Of a DNA stretch of 52,463 nt, positions 1-8,162 are shown one piece after another. The stretch comes from Enterococcus devriesei (GTDB lineage Bacteria; Bacillota; Bacilli; Lactobacillales; Enterococcaceae): positions 33,122 to 85,584 of the forward strand of contig NZ_JXKM01000010.1 of assembly GCF_001885905.1 (NCBI RefSeq), in the 5' to 3' direction. Positions within the stretch are counted from its first letter, which is position 1, and every line of letters begins with the position of its first letter. The notes beneath the pieces were generated by a model. That model had not been told where the DNA came from, made no database searches, and worked only from the letters and a program-made list of their open reading frames with translations. Both the position numbers and the translations under genes were made by a program.

Positions 1-275
1 ATAGAGATGGTTATGCTATTTCCTCTCTTGACAGGTCTTCAAACTCCTGTGGAGTTAGATAACCAATCGAACTAATGTAGCTAAATAGCGCTCGTTTGGC
101 TTCTTCAAAATCTGAGTAAGTAGTCGTATAGACCTCTTCTTTTTTCAATGATGCATAGGAAGATTCGATTATTGTATACTGGCTGCATAAATCCGTTTGT
201 AGAACCATTCCTCCTGGAATGTGATAATGCTTTTTGGATTAGAGTCAATAGCTGAGACACTTTTTACGAGAGATT
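1..275 (-). pseudogene. Remnant of IS3-family (IS150-like) transposase orfB
   Basis: The minus strand encodes a shortened copy of the orfB product of the intact element at 15.2-16.4 kb. It shares the LKKEEVYTTTYSDFEEA block and the IGYLTPQEFEDLSREE C-terminus. Two internal stretches are missing: one after the HTDLGSQYT-like motif, which removes the last DDE region, and one before IGYLTPQ. No active transposase is possible. The remnant runs off the left end of the window. Confidence 0.85.
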
Positions 276-295
276 TTTTATGTTAAGCAGCCAGT

Positions 296-1490
296 ATCTT
301 TTTCTAAAATTCAACCGGAGACAGATATGCTAAAGCACTGTGAATTCTGTGGTTGTTATAAAATCCTTGAACGTAACTGAAAATTTGTCGCCTTGCTTCT
401 TCAAAAGTTTGATATATTGGTCGTTGGGACACATGTTCTTTCTTCAATAATGCATGGAATGATTCGATTCCTTCGTTATCGTAGGGACAGCCTTTACGGC
501 TGTAGGAATGGTGATAGTTAATTCTTTCAGCCGTTCTTCGTATTCATTACTTGTATACTGCGACCCTAAATCGGTATGCAAAATCAGCCCATTTTCAACA
601 TTTCTATTTGAAACAGCGTCCTCAAGGGCTTTTTCTACAATAACAGTCGTCATATTACGATCAAAGTGATAACCGATAATTTTTCTTGAATGAAGGTCCA
701 TGATGGTTGAGAGATAGCACCATACATCGTCTAACGTATGGATGTATGTGATATCAGCTACCCATTTCTGATTCAACCTAGTAGTAGAAAAATCTTGCTT
801 CAATAAATTTTGATAGTTTTTCAAGAGTTTCTTGGCAGGCTTGCCTGCTTTGAATTTCTTAATGACAATAGATCGGATCTTTTGACGCCTCATTGATCTC
901 TGAATACATTTCATGCTGATTTTTCGATAGTCTGAATAGTTTTGTGCGAGTATATAATGAATTTTCCCAGCACCGTAGACACGACCACTTTCGTGGTAGA
1001 CACGGAGGACTCGACGATCCAACAAAACTTGTTCGTTAGCTCTTTTGGATGGGGTCGGATTAATTTTACGATAGTACACAGCTCTAGATATGCCAAGCAG
1101 ACGACACATTTTTGACACACTGTGATGGCCTGCTTCTCTTTCTTGACGGATGAATTCAATGATTTCTATTTCTTTGCCAGCAGGCCGAGTGATTTTTTTA
1201 AGATGAGGAGTTCCTCGTCTTTTTCTTTTAATTGCTTTTTTAAAGCTTTAGCTTCGTCCGGAGTAAGTCCGCCCGGACTTATTCTGGTTGTACCTTGAAC
1301 CCACTTTAGTATAGTAGAATATCCAACTTCGTATTCTAAGGATAATTGTCGTGCTTATTTTCCTTGTTTGTGCAACTCTAAAATCGTTTCTTAAATTCTT
1401 TCGTGTAGCGTTTTGGCATGACGAGACACCTTCCTTTGAGATTAGTTTACCCTCTCTCAAAATCTGTCTCAACTTCTATCCTACATCCAG
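296..1490 (-). mobile_element. Decayed IS3-family insertion sequence
   Basis: This is a second IS3-family element, different from the copy at the window start. It carries orfA and orfB relics on the minus strand. Imperfect terminal repeats can be seen near 299-325 (containing AACCGGAGACAG) and near 1455-1485 (reading AGTTGAGACAG on the other strand). The boundaries are approximate. Both reading frames are broken, so it is not autonomous. Confidence 0.75.
304..1419 (-). pseudogene. IS3-family transposase orfA/orfB, frameshifted
   Basis: orfA starts at the ATG at 1417-1419 (MPKRYTKEFK) and soon hits a stop and frameshift. Its later part (TPDEAKALKKQL and a leucine-rich stretch) continues in another frame. 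orfB (from about 1118 down) has the DDE blocks WVADITY, LHTDLGSQYT and GCPYDNEGIESFHALLKKE. It shifts frame near 510-530, so the last DDE block and the tail to the stop at 304-306 are read in a different frame from the start. At least two frame disruptions make it inactive. Part of the decay could be sequencing error, but orfA has more than one lesion. Confidence 0.8.
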
Positions 1491-1787
1491 GACTTAATAG
1501 TTATTAACAAACACTATTATGAATATCAATCCATGCGCGGATTAAAATATGCTATCGATACCAGTAGTGTTGTGCTTGCGGATAGTATATAAATTTAATA
1601 AAAGATTCATTAAAAAAATTACATATAGGATAATTTTGTAGGTATGAATCGATCAACTGAACAAGGCACCTATGTCAATAATACGAACAATAAAATGCGA
1701 ACGAATGATTCGGTAATTGCTAAAATCGATTTAGTTTAGTACAAAACACTGGGTTAATATAAATGGATATTGACTCAAATCCAAAAA
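1491..1787. other. Gene-poor stretch with possible coding relics
   Basis: No convincing gene is present. On the plus strand, 1506-1590 reads as the C-terminal end of an unknown protein (NKHYYEYQSMRGLKYAID...) closed by a stop. A 31-codon frame starts at an ATG near 1644 without a good ribosome-binding site. Both look like fragments left after insertion or deletion. Confidence 0.4.
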
Positions 1788-1839
1788 AATCATAGTAATG
1801 AACTCGTTGCATTAAGAACAACAGCTCGTTACTATGATT
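1788..1839 (-). terminator. Terminator behind mazF-like gene
   Basis: A 13-base inverted repeat (AATCATAGTAATG at 1788-1800 and CGTTACTATGATT at 1827-1839, nearly perfect) lies directly after the toxin stop codon. On the minus strand it is followed by a T-rich run (complement of the A run at 1783-1788). Confidence 0.7.
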
Positions 1840-2179
1840 AAAATATATATTCGATAATTTGATCGATTTTTGCCATATTTTGTATAGGCAAGGATTCAAT
1901 TTTTTTTAGTTTTCTCACTTTGAAATCGAGTGATTTCAACTGAGAAACAAGTATTTGTCCTGTAGTGTCTAATTCATCGGGTAATGGATAGCGTGTCGGT
2001 AAATTTTTTATCGTAGAAGTAATCGGACATATTACTGCAAACATTGTTTTGCGATTAAAATCATATTTAGAAACGACTAATCCAGGACGTCTTTTTTGAA
2101 TCTCCTTTCCTGCGGAAGGATCAAAATCAATCCAAACAATATCTCCTTTTTTGGGAATGTAATTTCTTTCTTCATTCAT
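1838..2179 (-). CDS. mazF: MazF/PemK-type endoribonuclease toxin
   Basis: This 113-aa protein has the PemK/MazF fold signature: the N-terminal GDIVWIDFDPSAGKEIQKRRPGLVVS strand-loop with the conserved RRPGLVVS segment, then ICPITST and a C-terminal helix. Members are ribosome-independent, sequence-specific mRNA interferases neutralised by a small partner. The start ATG shares its A with the stop codon of the upstream antitoxin gene (1-base overlap), a typical translationally coupled pair. It probably stabilises the plasmid. The family is clear; the cleavage sequence cannot be read from the protein. Confidence 0.88.
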   Translation of the reverse strand: MNEERNYIPKKGDIVWIDFDPSAGKEIQKRRPGLVVSKYDFNRKTMFAVICPITSTIKNLPTRYPLPDELDTTGQILVSQLKSLDFKVRKLKKIESLPIQNMAKIDQIIEYIF

Positions 2180-2409
2180 TATAAAATCTCTCTTCCTTCA
2201 GGAGATAAATCTTCCCACTCATCTTTTTCGTAATACTCCGCTTCTTCTCCACCACTAAATGGATCTTCAATTTTTGGAACTAACGTAATTGTCCCGTCAT
2301 CAGAATAGACAACAATATATTCTTTATTTTCCGAAGGTTTCTTACCGTTATCCGAGGGCAGAGTTATCACTACAGAACTACCTTGTAATCTAGATTTTGT
2401 AATAATCAT
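2179..2409 (-). CDS. mazE: MazE/PemI-type antitoxin (AbrB-like)
   Basis: This 76-aa acidic protein lies immediately upstream of the MazF-like toxin. Its N-terminus (IITKSRLQGSSVVITLPS) looks like an AbrB/SpoVT swapped-hairpin DNA-binding domain, and the acidic C-terminal half (EDPFSGGEEAEYYEKDEWEDL) fits the toxin-binding tail of MazE-type antitoxins. The ATG is preceded by AGAGGTGAT. A strong promoter sits just upstream and carries a repeated TTGCGTGA motif that could be the autoregulatory operator. Confidence 0.85.
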   Translation of the reverse strand: MIITKSRLQGSSVVITLPSDNGKKPSENKEYIVVYSDDGTITLVPKIEDPFSGGEEAEYYEKDEWEDLSPEGREIL

Positions 2410-2429
2410 AGTATCACCTCTATCGATAT

Positions 2430-2458
2430 ATTATATCACGCAACATTTAGTCACGCAA
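2430..2458 (-). promoter_or_regulatory. mazEF promoter with repeated operator-like motif
   Basis: Read on the minus strand: -35 TTGCGT (2453-2458), a 17-base spacer and -10 TATAAT (2430-2435). The octamer TTGCGTGA occurs at the -35 box and again just before the -10 box, 16 bases later. It is a good candidate for the site where the AbrB-like antitoxin represses its own operon. Confidence 0.7.
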
Positions 2459-2476
2459 TATATATATTCTGGTTTG

Positions 2477-2517
2477 AAGTGTACATAAAATGGTCCATTT
2501 CTGTACACTTTCTTTTT
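2477..2517. terminator. Palindrome/hairpin with T run upstream of resolvase
   Basis: AAGTGTACA (2477-2485) pairs with TGTACACTT (2502-2510), and AAATGG pairs with CCATTT inside, giving a nearly continuous hairpin followed by a T run on the plus strand. It could be a terminator. Its place just upstream of a serine recombinase gene also fits a recombinase-binding site. Confidence 0.5.
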
Positions 2518-2639
2518 TTACCCATTATCAAATAAAAAATAGTTATTTCGTGTTCATAAACCCGTAGCAAAATCTATGTTCAACTAATACCCCTACTCTA
2601 AAGTTATGTTACAATAATTTTGAGAATGGAGTGATTTTT

Positions 2640-3203
2640 TTGAAAATAGGATACGCCCGGGTCTCTACCGGATTACAAAATTTGGATTTACAGGAAGATA
2701 GCCTTAAAAAATTTGGTTGCGATAAAATTTTCACCGATCATATGAGTGGAGCAAAAAATAATCGCCCAGGTTTAGAAACTGCAATTGATTTTGTTCGAGC
2801 TGGAGATATTTTAGTTGTTTGGCGATTAGATCGCTTGGGAAGAAATATGGAAGATTTAATTTCTATCGTAAATAGATTAAATGAACGAGGAGTCGGTTTT
2901 CATAGCCTGCAAGAAAATATCACAATGGACAAATCAAGTTCTACTGGCCAGTTGATGTTTCATTTGTTTGCTGCGTTTGCAGAATTTGAACGTAATCTAA
3001 TTTTAGAACGTTCCGCGGCTGGTCGAGCCGCGGCAAGAGCACGTGGTAGATTCGGTGGTCGACCTGAAAAACTTACTGCCCAGGATTTAGAGTTACTGAA
3101 GACATTGGTTGATAACGGAACACCTATTAAAACCATAGCTGAACGATGGAATGTATCTCGTACCACCATATATAGATACTTAAATAAATTGGAAGTAAAA
3201 TAG
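2640..3203 (+). CDS. Serine resolvase/invertase (Tn3-Pin type)
   Basis: This small serine recombinase of about 187 aa starts MKIGYARVS, with the nucleophilic Ser at residue 9. It has the DRLGR motif, the AEFERNLILERSAAGR E-helix and a C-terminal Hin-type helix-turn-helix (TIKTIAERWNVSRTTIYRYL region). I prefer the TTG at 2640 over the GTG at 2631, because the GTG lies within the ribosome-binding site GGAGTGAT (2628-2635), which is well spaced for the TTG. Such enzymes resolve plasmid multimers or transposon cointegrates. Confidence 0.88.
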   Translation: MKIGYARVSTGLQNLDLQEDSLKKFGCDKIFTDHMSGAKNNRPGLETAIDFVRAGDILVVWRLDRLGRNMEDLISIVNRLNERGVGFHSLQENITMDKSSSTGQLMFHLFAAFAEFERNLILERSAAGRAAARARGRFGGRPEKLTAQDLELLKTLVDNGTPIKTIAERWNVSRTTIYRYLNKLEVK

Positions 3204-3269
3204 TGATAATAGACGTACAGCTAATGATTGTATTCTTACTTTTATAGATAATGGACAGATGAAATGCTA

Positions 3270-3475
3270 AAATAAATAGTCGGCCTATCCGACAGTCTTG
3301 CGACTGGAAGGAGGTGTACATGTTGTTCTATTCATTTATCTGCCCCCTTCTTTTGGGCTAATAATAGCCTTTTATTTGAGTATTGGCTAAATACGAAAAA
3401 CAAGAAGTAAAACAATTATGGCGGCATTAGCCAAAAAAAGAACCCCTAGAGAATCCGACCTCTCTAGGGGTTTTG
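3270..3475 (+). ncRNA. Fst-type par locus 1: RNAI (toxin mRNA) with broken toxin frame
   Basis: The architecture matches par of pAD1. A 5' stem (AGTCG...CGACT, 3276-3306) precedes GGAGG. A direct repeat (GTGTACATGTTGTTCT at 3314-3329) overlaps the start codon, and a second copy (GTGTACACATTGTTCT at 3475-3490) lies just beyond a bidirectional terminator (arms 3441-3452 and 3461-3472). In such loci the repeats are transcribed in both convergent RNAs and pair in trans. A -10-like TAAAAT sits upstream near 3265. Confidence 0.72.
3320..3410 (+). pseudogene. fst: Fst-like membrane toxin, frameshifted
   Basis: The ATG at 3320 opens MLFYSFICPLLLG and then stops. The next segment, LIIAFYLS, and the tail YWLNTKNKK are each in other frames. 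Joined, they give a typical Fst peptide (a Pro-x-x-x-Gly turn in the membrane helix, a WL pair and a basic tail), closely matching the intact peptide at 21663-21749. Two single-base losses within about 40 bases would explain it. Either the toxin is dead or the assembly has indel errors here. Confidence 0.65.
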
Positions 3476-3497
3476 TGTACACATTGTTCTTATCTAC
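3441..3497 (-). ncRNA. Fst-type par locus 1: RNAII antisense regulator
   Basis: The minus-strand promoter is clear: -35 TTGAGT (3527-3532), a 17-base spacer and -10 TATTAT (3504-3509). The RNA would start near 3497, carry the complement of the 3475-3490 repeat, and end at the terminator shared with RNAI. It is expected to base-pair with RNAI at the repeats and terminator and block translation. The antitoxin half looks intact although the toxin frame is not. Confidence 0.68.
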
Positions 3498-3568
3498 AAT
3501 ACAATAATAGCATAAACTCGAACTAGACTCAATCTTTCAAGCATGCAAAAAAATTGTATAATAGTTAG

Positions 3569-3686
3569 TGATGATTTGAATCGAGATTCTCTAATTAGCG
3601 AATGTAACAAAAAAAATTGAGGACATGAAAGCCATTTTATCTTCCAAGAAAAAAGGCCAACCCCAGGATCAGGAGTTGGCCTTTTT
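3569..3686 (+). ncRNA. Candidate short transcript with strong terminator
   Basis: A perfect -10 (TATAAT, 3557-3562) with a weak -35 precedes a stretch ending in a terminator (GGCCAAC 3655-3661 with GTTGGCC 3674-3680, then a T run). It could be a small RNA, or encode a 21-residue peptide starting MKAILSSKKK at 3625 behind TTGAGGAC, although that frame runs into the terminator hairpin. It lies between the par locus and the partition repeats. Confidence 0.35.
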
Positions 3687-3840
3687 CTGATGTACTTAAA
3701 TTTGATGCGTTTTTAGTATAACACAATAGGTTTAGCTGAACCTCATTTGCGACAAAGCGTCCCCTTCTTAGCAAGAGTTTAGCAGTATGACAAAGTGTAA
3801 ACTTTTTGTCTAAAAGCTAATAGATAGAATATAATAATTA

Positions 3841-3992
3841 AGGTAGTTTACAAATGATTGAATAAGGTAGTATGTAAACAACTTAAATCATCATTGATTT
3901 ATAGATATTTGACAGTCGAATAATTGTAGTAGTACGTAATTAAACCATTGTTTTATTTTAGGTAGTATATTATTATTTTTGTTGTGGTAGTA
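3841..3992 (+). repeat. Left GGTAGT repeat array (centromere/iteron)
   Basis: About five copies of a (G)GTAGTAnn-type motif lie at 3841, 3866, 3927, 3960 and 3985, just upstream of the ParA-like gene. pAD1-type replicons carry TAGTARRR repeats around repB/repC. Here they probably form part of the partition site and the operator of the partition operon. Confidence 0.75.
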
Positions 3993-4019
3993 CATAATAT
4001 ATTTATTGGAGGTAAAACT

Positions 4020-4874
4020 ATGGCAGTAAATAAAAGTGCTGAAAAATATGTTGTTGGAAATTTCAAAGGTGGAGTTGGAAAATCAACCACTGTACAGATG
4101 CTTAGTTTCGAATCTGCATTTGCTCGTAACTTGAAAACTTTAGTAGTCGATCTAGATATGCAGGGAAATACATCTGATGTTCTGAATCTTACTCACATGA
4201 ATTATAGTGAGGAAGACGGCGGTGGTGAAATGCTTACCTTCGATAAGACAATCAATGATGTTCTAATGTACGATATTCCCGTAGAAGAAGCTGTTTATCC
4301 GATAATCAATAATTTAGATGTGTTGCCTGCAAACATAGCTTTTGAAATGTTTGATGGGTGGGTAAAAAAGCAATTTCCAGAATCTACGGACCAATTCAAA
4401 TATATCGAAGAAAAATTAAGTCCTCTTTTTAATAAATACGATAGAATTTATTTCGATGTTCCACCATCAATTTCTGTTTATACTAAGGCAGCTATGTATA
4501 TGGCTGATTGGGTAATTGTCATACTGCAGACACAAGTCAAGTCAATGCGTAATGGACTCCAGTACATGGAATACATGGAATACTTTGTTAATGAATTCAA
4601 TACCAATCTAAAAGTAGTAGGAGTCATCCCATTCATGCTTGAAGCTGCAGATGCTGTTGACAAAGAGATGTACGCACAAGCACAAGAAATATATGAAGAG
4701 CATCTTTTAAATACTGTAGTGCTGAAAAATGCCCGGCTCAAGCGTTATGATGGATCTGGAATTACTTTAGAGAAAACTAAAACTGGTAAGACTGAATATT
4801 GGGATCGCCGTACTCACAAAATTTTCAAAGATATTTATGATGAGTTAGAGATCCATAAAACTTGGTTTGATTAG
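4020..4874 (+). CDS. prgP: ParA-family partition ATPase (PrgP/RepB-like)
   Basis: This 284-aa ATPase starts at the ATG at 4020-4022 behind TTGGAGG; an upstream in-frame GTG lies inside the repeat array and is less likely. It has the deviant Walker A (NFKGGVGKSTT), an LVVDLDMQGN motif with Walker A' character, and FDVPPS as the Walker B region. ParA proteins move plasmid copies over the nucleoid using a centromere-bound partner. The next gene encodes that partner, and both are bracketed by GGTAGT arrays, the layout known from pAD1 repB/repC and pCF10 prgP/prgO. Confidence 0.88.
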   Translation: MAVNKSAEKYVVGNFKGGVGKSTTVQMLSFESAFARNLKTLVVDLDMQGNTSDVLNLTHMNYSEEDGGGEMLTFDKTINDVLMYDIPVEEAVYPIINNLDVLPANIAFEMFDGWVKKQFPESTDQFKYIEEKLSPLFNKYDRIYFDVPPSISVYTKAAMYMADWVIVILQTQVKSMRNGLQYMEYMEYFVNEFNTNLKVVGVIPFMLEAADAVDKEMYAQAQEIYEEHLLNTVVLKNARLKRYDGSGITLEKTKTGKTEYWDRRTHKIFKDIYDELEIHKTWFD

Positions 4875-4891
4875 AAAGGTGGTAATTATTG

Positions 4892-5425
4892 ATGGCTGAT
4901 ATCAAAGGTTTGAGTATATTCAACAACACCAACAATGGAATGAAGGCAATCAAAGATGCTAAGGGTCAAAAAAGTTCTTTACCCCCTTCCCCTACTCCAA
5001 GTGAGGAGAAAAAGGAACATGAAGTTCAAAGAGTAACAATCCCTAAAGAAAAAACAAAATCTAGAGCAAAAAGAAGCGTTGGAGCGCCAATTAAGAACTA
5101 TGACCGCACCCATGCTTCAAAGCAACCCATCAAATTATCGACTATTCTCAACTCAACGTCTCGGTCAATGGTCGAAAAATATGAAACGAGTTTGAATAAG
5201 GATGAATTGCTTAGAAAAGCTTTGGATTTTTATATAAAGCAAAATCTTACTAAAGAAGACAAAATCGATTTATTGCGAGACGTAACAAGAGATCTAGATA
5301 TTTTTCGTGAGAAGAATCCTACTATTGAAATAGTAGATGAAGAGGGAAATGTAATTAAGACTGCGAAGCAGATTGAAGATGAAACCGAGAGTGATCTACG
5401 AAAACGATGGGGAATTGATAACTAA
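4892..5425 (+). CDS. prgO: Partition partner/centromere-binding protein (PrgO/RepC-like)
   Basis: This protein of about 177 aa starts at the ATG at 4892 (behind AAAGGTGG), 17 bases after the ParA gene. The N-terminal half is low-complexity, basic and proline-rich (PPSPTPSEEKKE, KEKTKSRAKRSVGAPIKNYDR). The C-terminal half (IKLSTILNSTSRSMVEKYETS onward) looks like a short DNA-binding or dimerisation domain, and the tail is acidic. Position after ParA and between the repeat arrays supports the role; sequence similarity alone is weak. Confidence 0.75.
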   Translation: MADIKGLSIFNNTNNGMKAIKDAKGQKSSLPPSPTPSEEKKEHEVQRVTIPKEKTKSRAKRSVGAPIKNYDRTHASKQPIKLSTILNSTSRSMVEKYETSLNKDELLRKALDFYIKQNLTKEDKIDLLRDVTRDLDIFREKNPTIEIVDEEGNVIKTAKQIEDETESDLRKRWGIDN

Positions 5426-5433
5426 TAATTAAC

Positions 5434-6069
5434 GACTACCTTAATAATTAAGGTAGTTTTTTATTCACTAAAAAGCCAATAATAAACTACCATAATTGAA
5501 CGATATGGTAGTCAATAATCAACTGAGTCTCAGTATTAAGGTAGTCAATAATTAGGTATTATAGTAGTAGACATTTCATTTATATTTCGAATTATAGTAG
5601 TAGATAATCAGCAATAAAGGTAGTCGTTAAATCATAAAAATACCTAGGTTATGGTAGTGTACAATTATCTATAAAGGTAGTTGTTAATAAACTTAAAAAC
5701 GAATTAAAGTAGTCGTTAATTTGATCAGATGATTAATAGCTGATGCTATTCAAAACTGAAAAAAGCTGATTTGTTAGTAATCAATCGTAATTCCGCTTTC
5801 AACACCGATCATATTAAAAAAAAGAACAGACAATAAAGTTCTAATAATGGTAGTAGATAATTTGGATTTAAGGTAGTACCTATTCGAATTGTAATTGTTA
5901 TTAGGGTAGTATCTATTGCTGAATAAAGGTAGTAATAAACTATCCTGATTAATTAATTATGTACTACTTCAATCTGCAATTAAGGTAGTTGGTAAATATA
6001 TTTAAACTTAATTAAGGTAGTAGATTATCATGATTTAAGGTAGTTTTTAATAAGTTATTAAGGTAGTAC
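5434..6069. repeat. Right GGTAGT repeat array, about 20 copies
   Basis: A 640-base gene-free stretch is filled with the motif (A/T/G)GGTAGT or ATAGTAGTAG. Copies occur at about 5451, 5507, 5539, 5562, 5595, 5619, 5652, 5676, 5707, 5848, 5871, 5904, 5928, 5983, 6015, 6038 and 6061, plus inverted copies near 5435, 5488 and 5962. Spacing is irregular (about 20-35 bases) in AT-rich DNA. This fits a large centromere (parS) for the ParA/partner pair. Confidence 0.82.
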
Positions 6070-6092
6070 ACAATGTGTGCTGCCTTTTTTTT
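6060..6092 (+). terminator. Terminator built on the last GGTAGT repeat
   Basis: AAGGTAGTACACA pairs with TGTGCTGCCTT and is followed by eight T. The last repeat copy forms the left arm of the hairpin, separating the partition block from the rep leader. Confidence 0.7.
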
Positions 6093-6329
6093 AACTTGTT
6101 TTTCATTTTTGGGAAGTGTATTTTAAATATGAATCAGTCTAGGAGCACAATTGTTGTTTCATGGATTAGATAGTGAACAAAAAAAGAGCTAATCAAAAAA
6201 TTCAACTCTGACCTCGAATTTCGATAGCTCACGTCTTATTACTATGTTGGGATAAATATAGCAAAATTTCGCTAAAAATTCAATGTTTTTAGGCTTATTT
6301 GTTGTACCCAAAAACGAGTAAATTATTGT

Positions 6330-6362
6330 AGGGCGTGACTTTTGAAGTTACGCTCTTTTTTG
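6330..6362 (+). promoter_or_regulatory. Attenuator hairpin in the repE leader
   Basis: GGGCGTGACTT (from 6331) pairs with AAGTTACGCTC (to 6355), followed by TTTTTT, about 30 bases before the rep start. In Inc18 plasmids (pAMbeta1, pIP501) rep expression is set by transcriptional attenuation in the leader under a counter-transcribed RNA. This hairpin sits where that attenuator is expected. The leader upstream (6100-6330) has no gene; no copR/copF-type repressor gene is visible nearby. Confidence 0.65.
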
Positions 6363-6387
6363 TATCTTGTTGAAAGTTGGTGATTTC

Positions 6388-7875
6388 ATGAGTGATGTGG
6401 ATGTAGTGATTAATCATACCCTGAAAAATGGATTAAGAAAATATAAATTTAGAAATAGCAAACAAAAACCTGTAGGTTCGTCTGAAGGTAATAAAGGCGC
6501 GATTTTCGGTTATCGATCGAAGGATCTCATGATCCAGGGGCGAGGTGTTGTGATTACTTCAGAAGAGGGCTTGAGTGAAAACGAGGATCAGTTCACTCAT
6601 TGGACGCCAAACGTCTTCAGTTATGGCACGTACACCAACAGCGACCGTCAATTCGTCAAAGGACACAATGAAAATAATCTGCGTCAAATCAACACTTTTG
6701 TTGTTGATATTGATATTACCGGCGAAAAATTTAATCACGGTGAAATCGTTCTTGCGGCGTATGATCGTTTGGGCTTGTTGCCAACAATGATTTTAGATAC
6801 TCCAAAAGGATATCAGGTTTATTTCGTTTTACGTGACGCTGCGTACGTGACTAAAAAGAGTAATTTTAAAGTGATCAACGTTGCAAAACGTATCTCTGAA
6901 AATATCCGCAAAGAATTAGCGAAAGACCTTCCAGGCATCGATGTAGGGTGTAATCATTTTGGAATCGCTAGAATTCCGCGAAATGACAATGTTCTCTTTT
7001 TCGAAGAGTCGTACTCTTATTCGTTTCAAGAGTGGTTGAATTGGTCAATGACTCAAGCTGAAGATAACAAAGCGGAAGTCATTCCGTTTCCCCATCAAAA
7101 AAATGAGATCCGCCAGCTAGATGAAAAGTGGGTGGATCTATTGATGAACTCCGAAAAATTAATCGGCTCAAAGGGTGTACTAGGTCGAAACAACGCTATT
7201 TTTACCCTTTCTTTGGCTTACTACGCTTCAAAGTCACCAATTGAAACATGCGAATACAACATGATCATGCTGAATGATCGTTTAAAAAATCCACTCAAAG
7301 AGTCTGAGATCAAACGGATTATTAAGAGCGCGTATTCATCAAAATACGAAGCAGCATCAAAAGACTATATTAGGGAAATCTGCCATATCTGGATTGATTC
7401 GAGTTTGACTGATGATCAGTTGTTTTCACAACCAAAAGGCTGGTATAAATTCAAAAAGGATCGTAAGGAACGTGTGAAATCTCATTCAAAAGAGTGGCAA
7501 CAAGATATCCTTGCCTATTTGTCGAGCCAAAGTTATACGTATAAACCGTTTGTCTATTCTACAAAGAAAGAGATCCGCGAAGAAATCGGAGTACCAGAAC
7601 GATCTTTCGACGCAGCGCTTAAAACGCTGAAGGAAAAGAACCAGGTATTTTATCGTGTGACTCGTGGCCGCGGCGGCGGAATTATGATCGCTTCAGTCAA
7701 GGCTCTTATGAGAACGATCATCTTAACGAAGAAAGAAGTACGTGAGGCTTATTTTGAGGCGATTAGAGAGGCTTTCCTTGTGCCAGGTACGTTAGTTCAA
7801 AAGGTATTTTATCAGTTGTTACCAGCTAAAAAAGCTTACACAGAAATCGAACTAATCAGTTTAGAATCAGGCTAA
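6388..7875 (+). CDS. repE: Inc18-type replication initiator RepE/RepR
   Basis: This 495-aa initiator is co-linear with RepE of pAMbeta1 and RepR of pIP501. Recognised blocks are GAIFGYRSK, RGVVITSEE, THWTPNVFSYGTY, GHNENNLRQINTF, CNHFGIARIPR, GRNNAIFTLSLAYY, IETCEYNM and STKKEIREEIGVPERSFD. The ATG at 6388 aligns with the start of RepE better than the upstream in-frame TTG at 6367. Inc18 initiators start unidirectional theta replication just downstream of the gene. The combination with a pAD1-type partition block shows a mosaic replicon. Confidence 0.95.
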   Translation: MSDVDVVINHTLKNGLRKYKFRNSKQKPVGSSEGNKGAIFGYRSKDLMIQGRGVVITSEEGLSENEDQFTHWTPNVFSYGTYTNSDRQFVKGHNENNLRQINTFVVDIDITGEKFNHGEIVLAAYDRLGLLPTMILDTPKGYQVYFVLRDAAYVTKKSNFKVINVAKRISENIRKELAKDLPGIDVGCNHFGIARIPRNDNVLFFEESYSYSFQEWLNWSMTQAEDNKAEVIPFPHQKNEIRQLDEKWVDLLMNSEKLIGSKGVLGRNNAIFTLSLAYYASKSPIETCEYNMIMLNDRLKNPLKESEIKRIIKSAYSSKYEAASKDYIREICHIWIDSSLTDDQLFSQPKGWYKFKKDRKERVKSHSKEWQQDILAYLSSQSYTYKPFVYSTKKEIREEIGVPERSFDAALKTLKEKNQVFYRVTRGRGGGIMIASVKALMRTIILTKKEVREAYFEAIREAFLVPGTLVQKVFYQLLPAKKAYTEIELISLESG

Positions 7876-8162
7876 AAGTTAAACCCGCAAACTGCCTATA
7901 CATTATATCTATGATACGTGTCCTCGGATTTTTGCACGTTTGAGTATGCGCCTTAGCGCTGGTTGCCTTAGCAACTATTTGGACTGTCCTAAGTTACCAG
8001 GGGTTACTAATTTTTAGCTGGGCCTTAGCCCAAGGACGTTCCGTGTACTTTTTCGTCGTTGTGAACATATCTAGACTTTTTGATTAAGCTTTACTGCTGG
8101 CGATCGCTAGGGTAGGGTTGAGACAGAGTGGTTTAAAAATAGTTTATGGGGGAGTGATTTTA
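7876..8162 (+). other. Probable Inc18 replication origin
   Basis: This 287-base non-coding stretch directly follows repE. It begins with AAACCCGCAAACTGCC and contains palindromic pieces such as GCGCCTTAGCGC-like (about 7950), GCTGGGCCTTAGCCCAAG (8018-8035) and GTTGCCTTAGCAAC (7961-7974). In pAMbeta1-type plasmids the origin lies immediately after repE and is bound by RepE. Position and sequence character support this; it was not aligned to a reference. Confidence 0.65.

Noticed and set aside
5434..6069. GGTAGT array considered as a CRISPR array
   Set aside because: Repeats are only 6-9 bases with irregular spacing, some are inverted, and no cas genes are near. It fits a plasmid centromere or iteron array.
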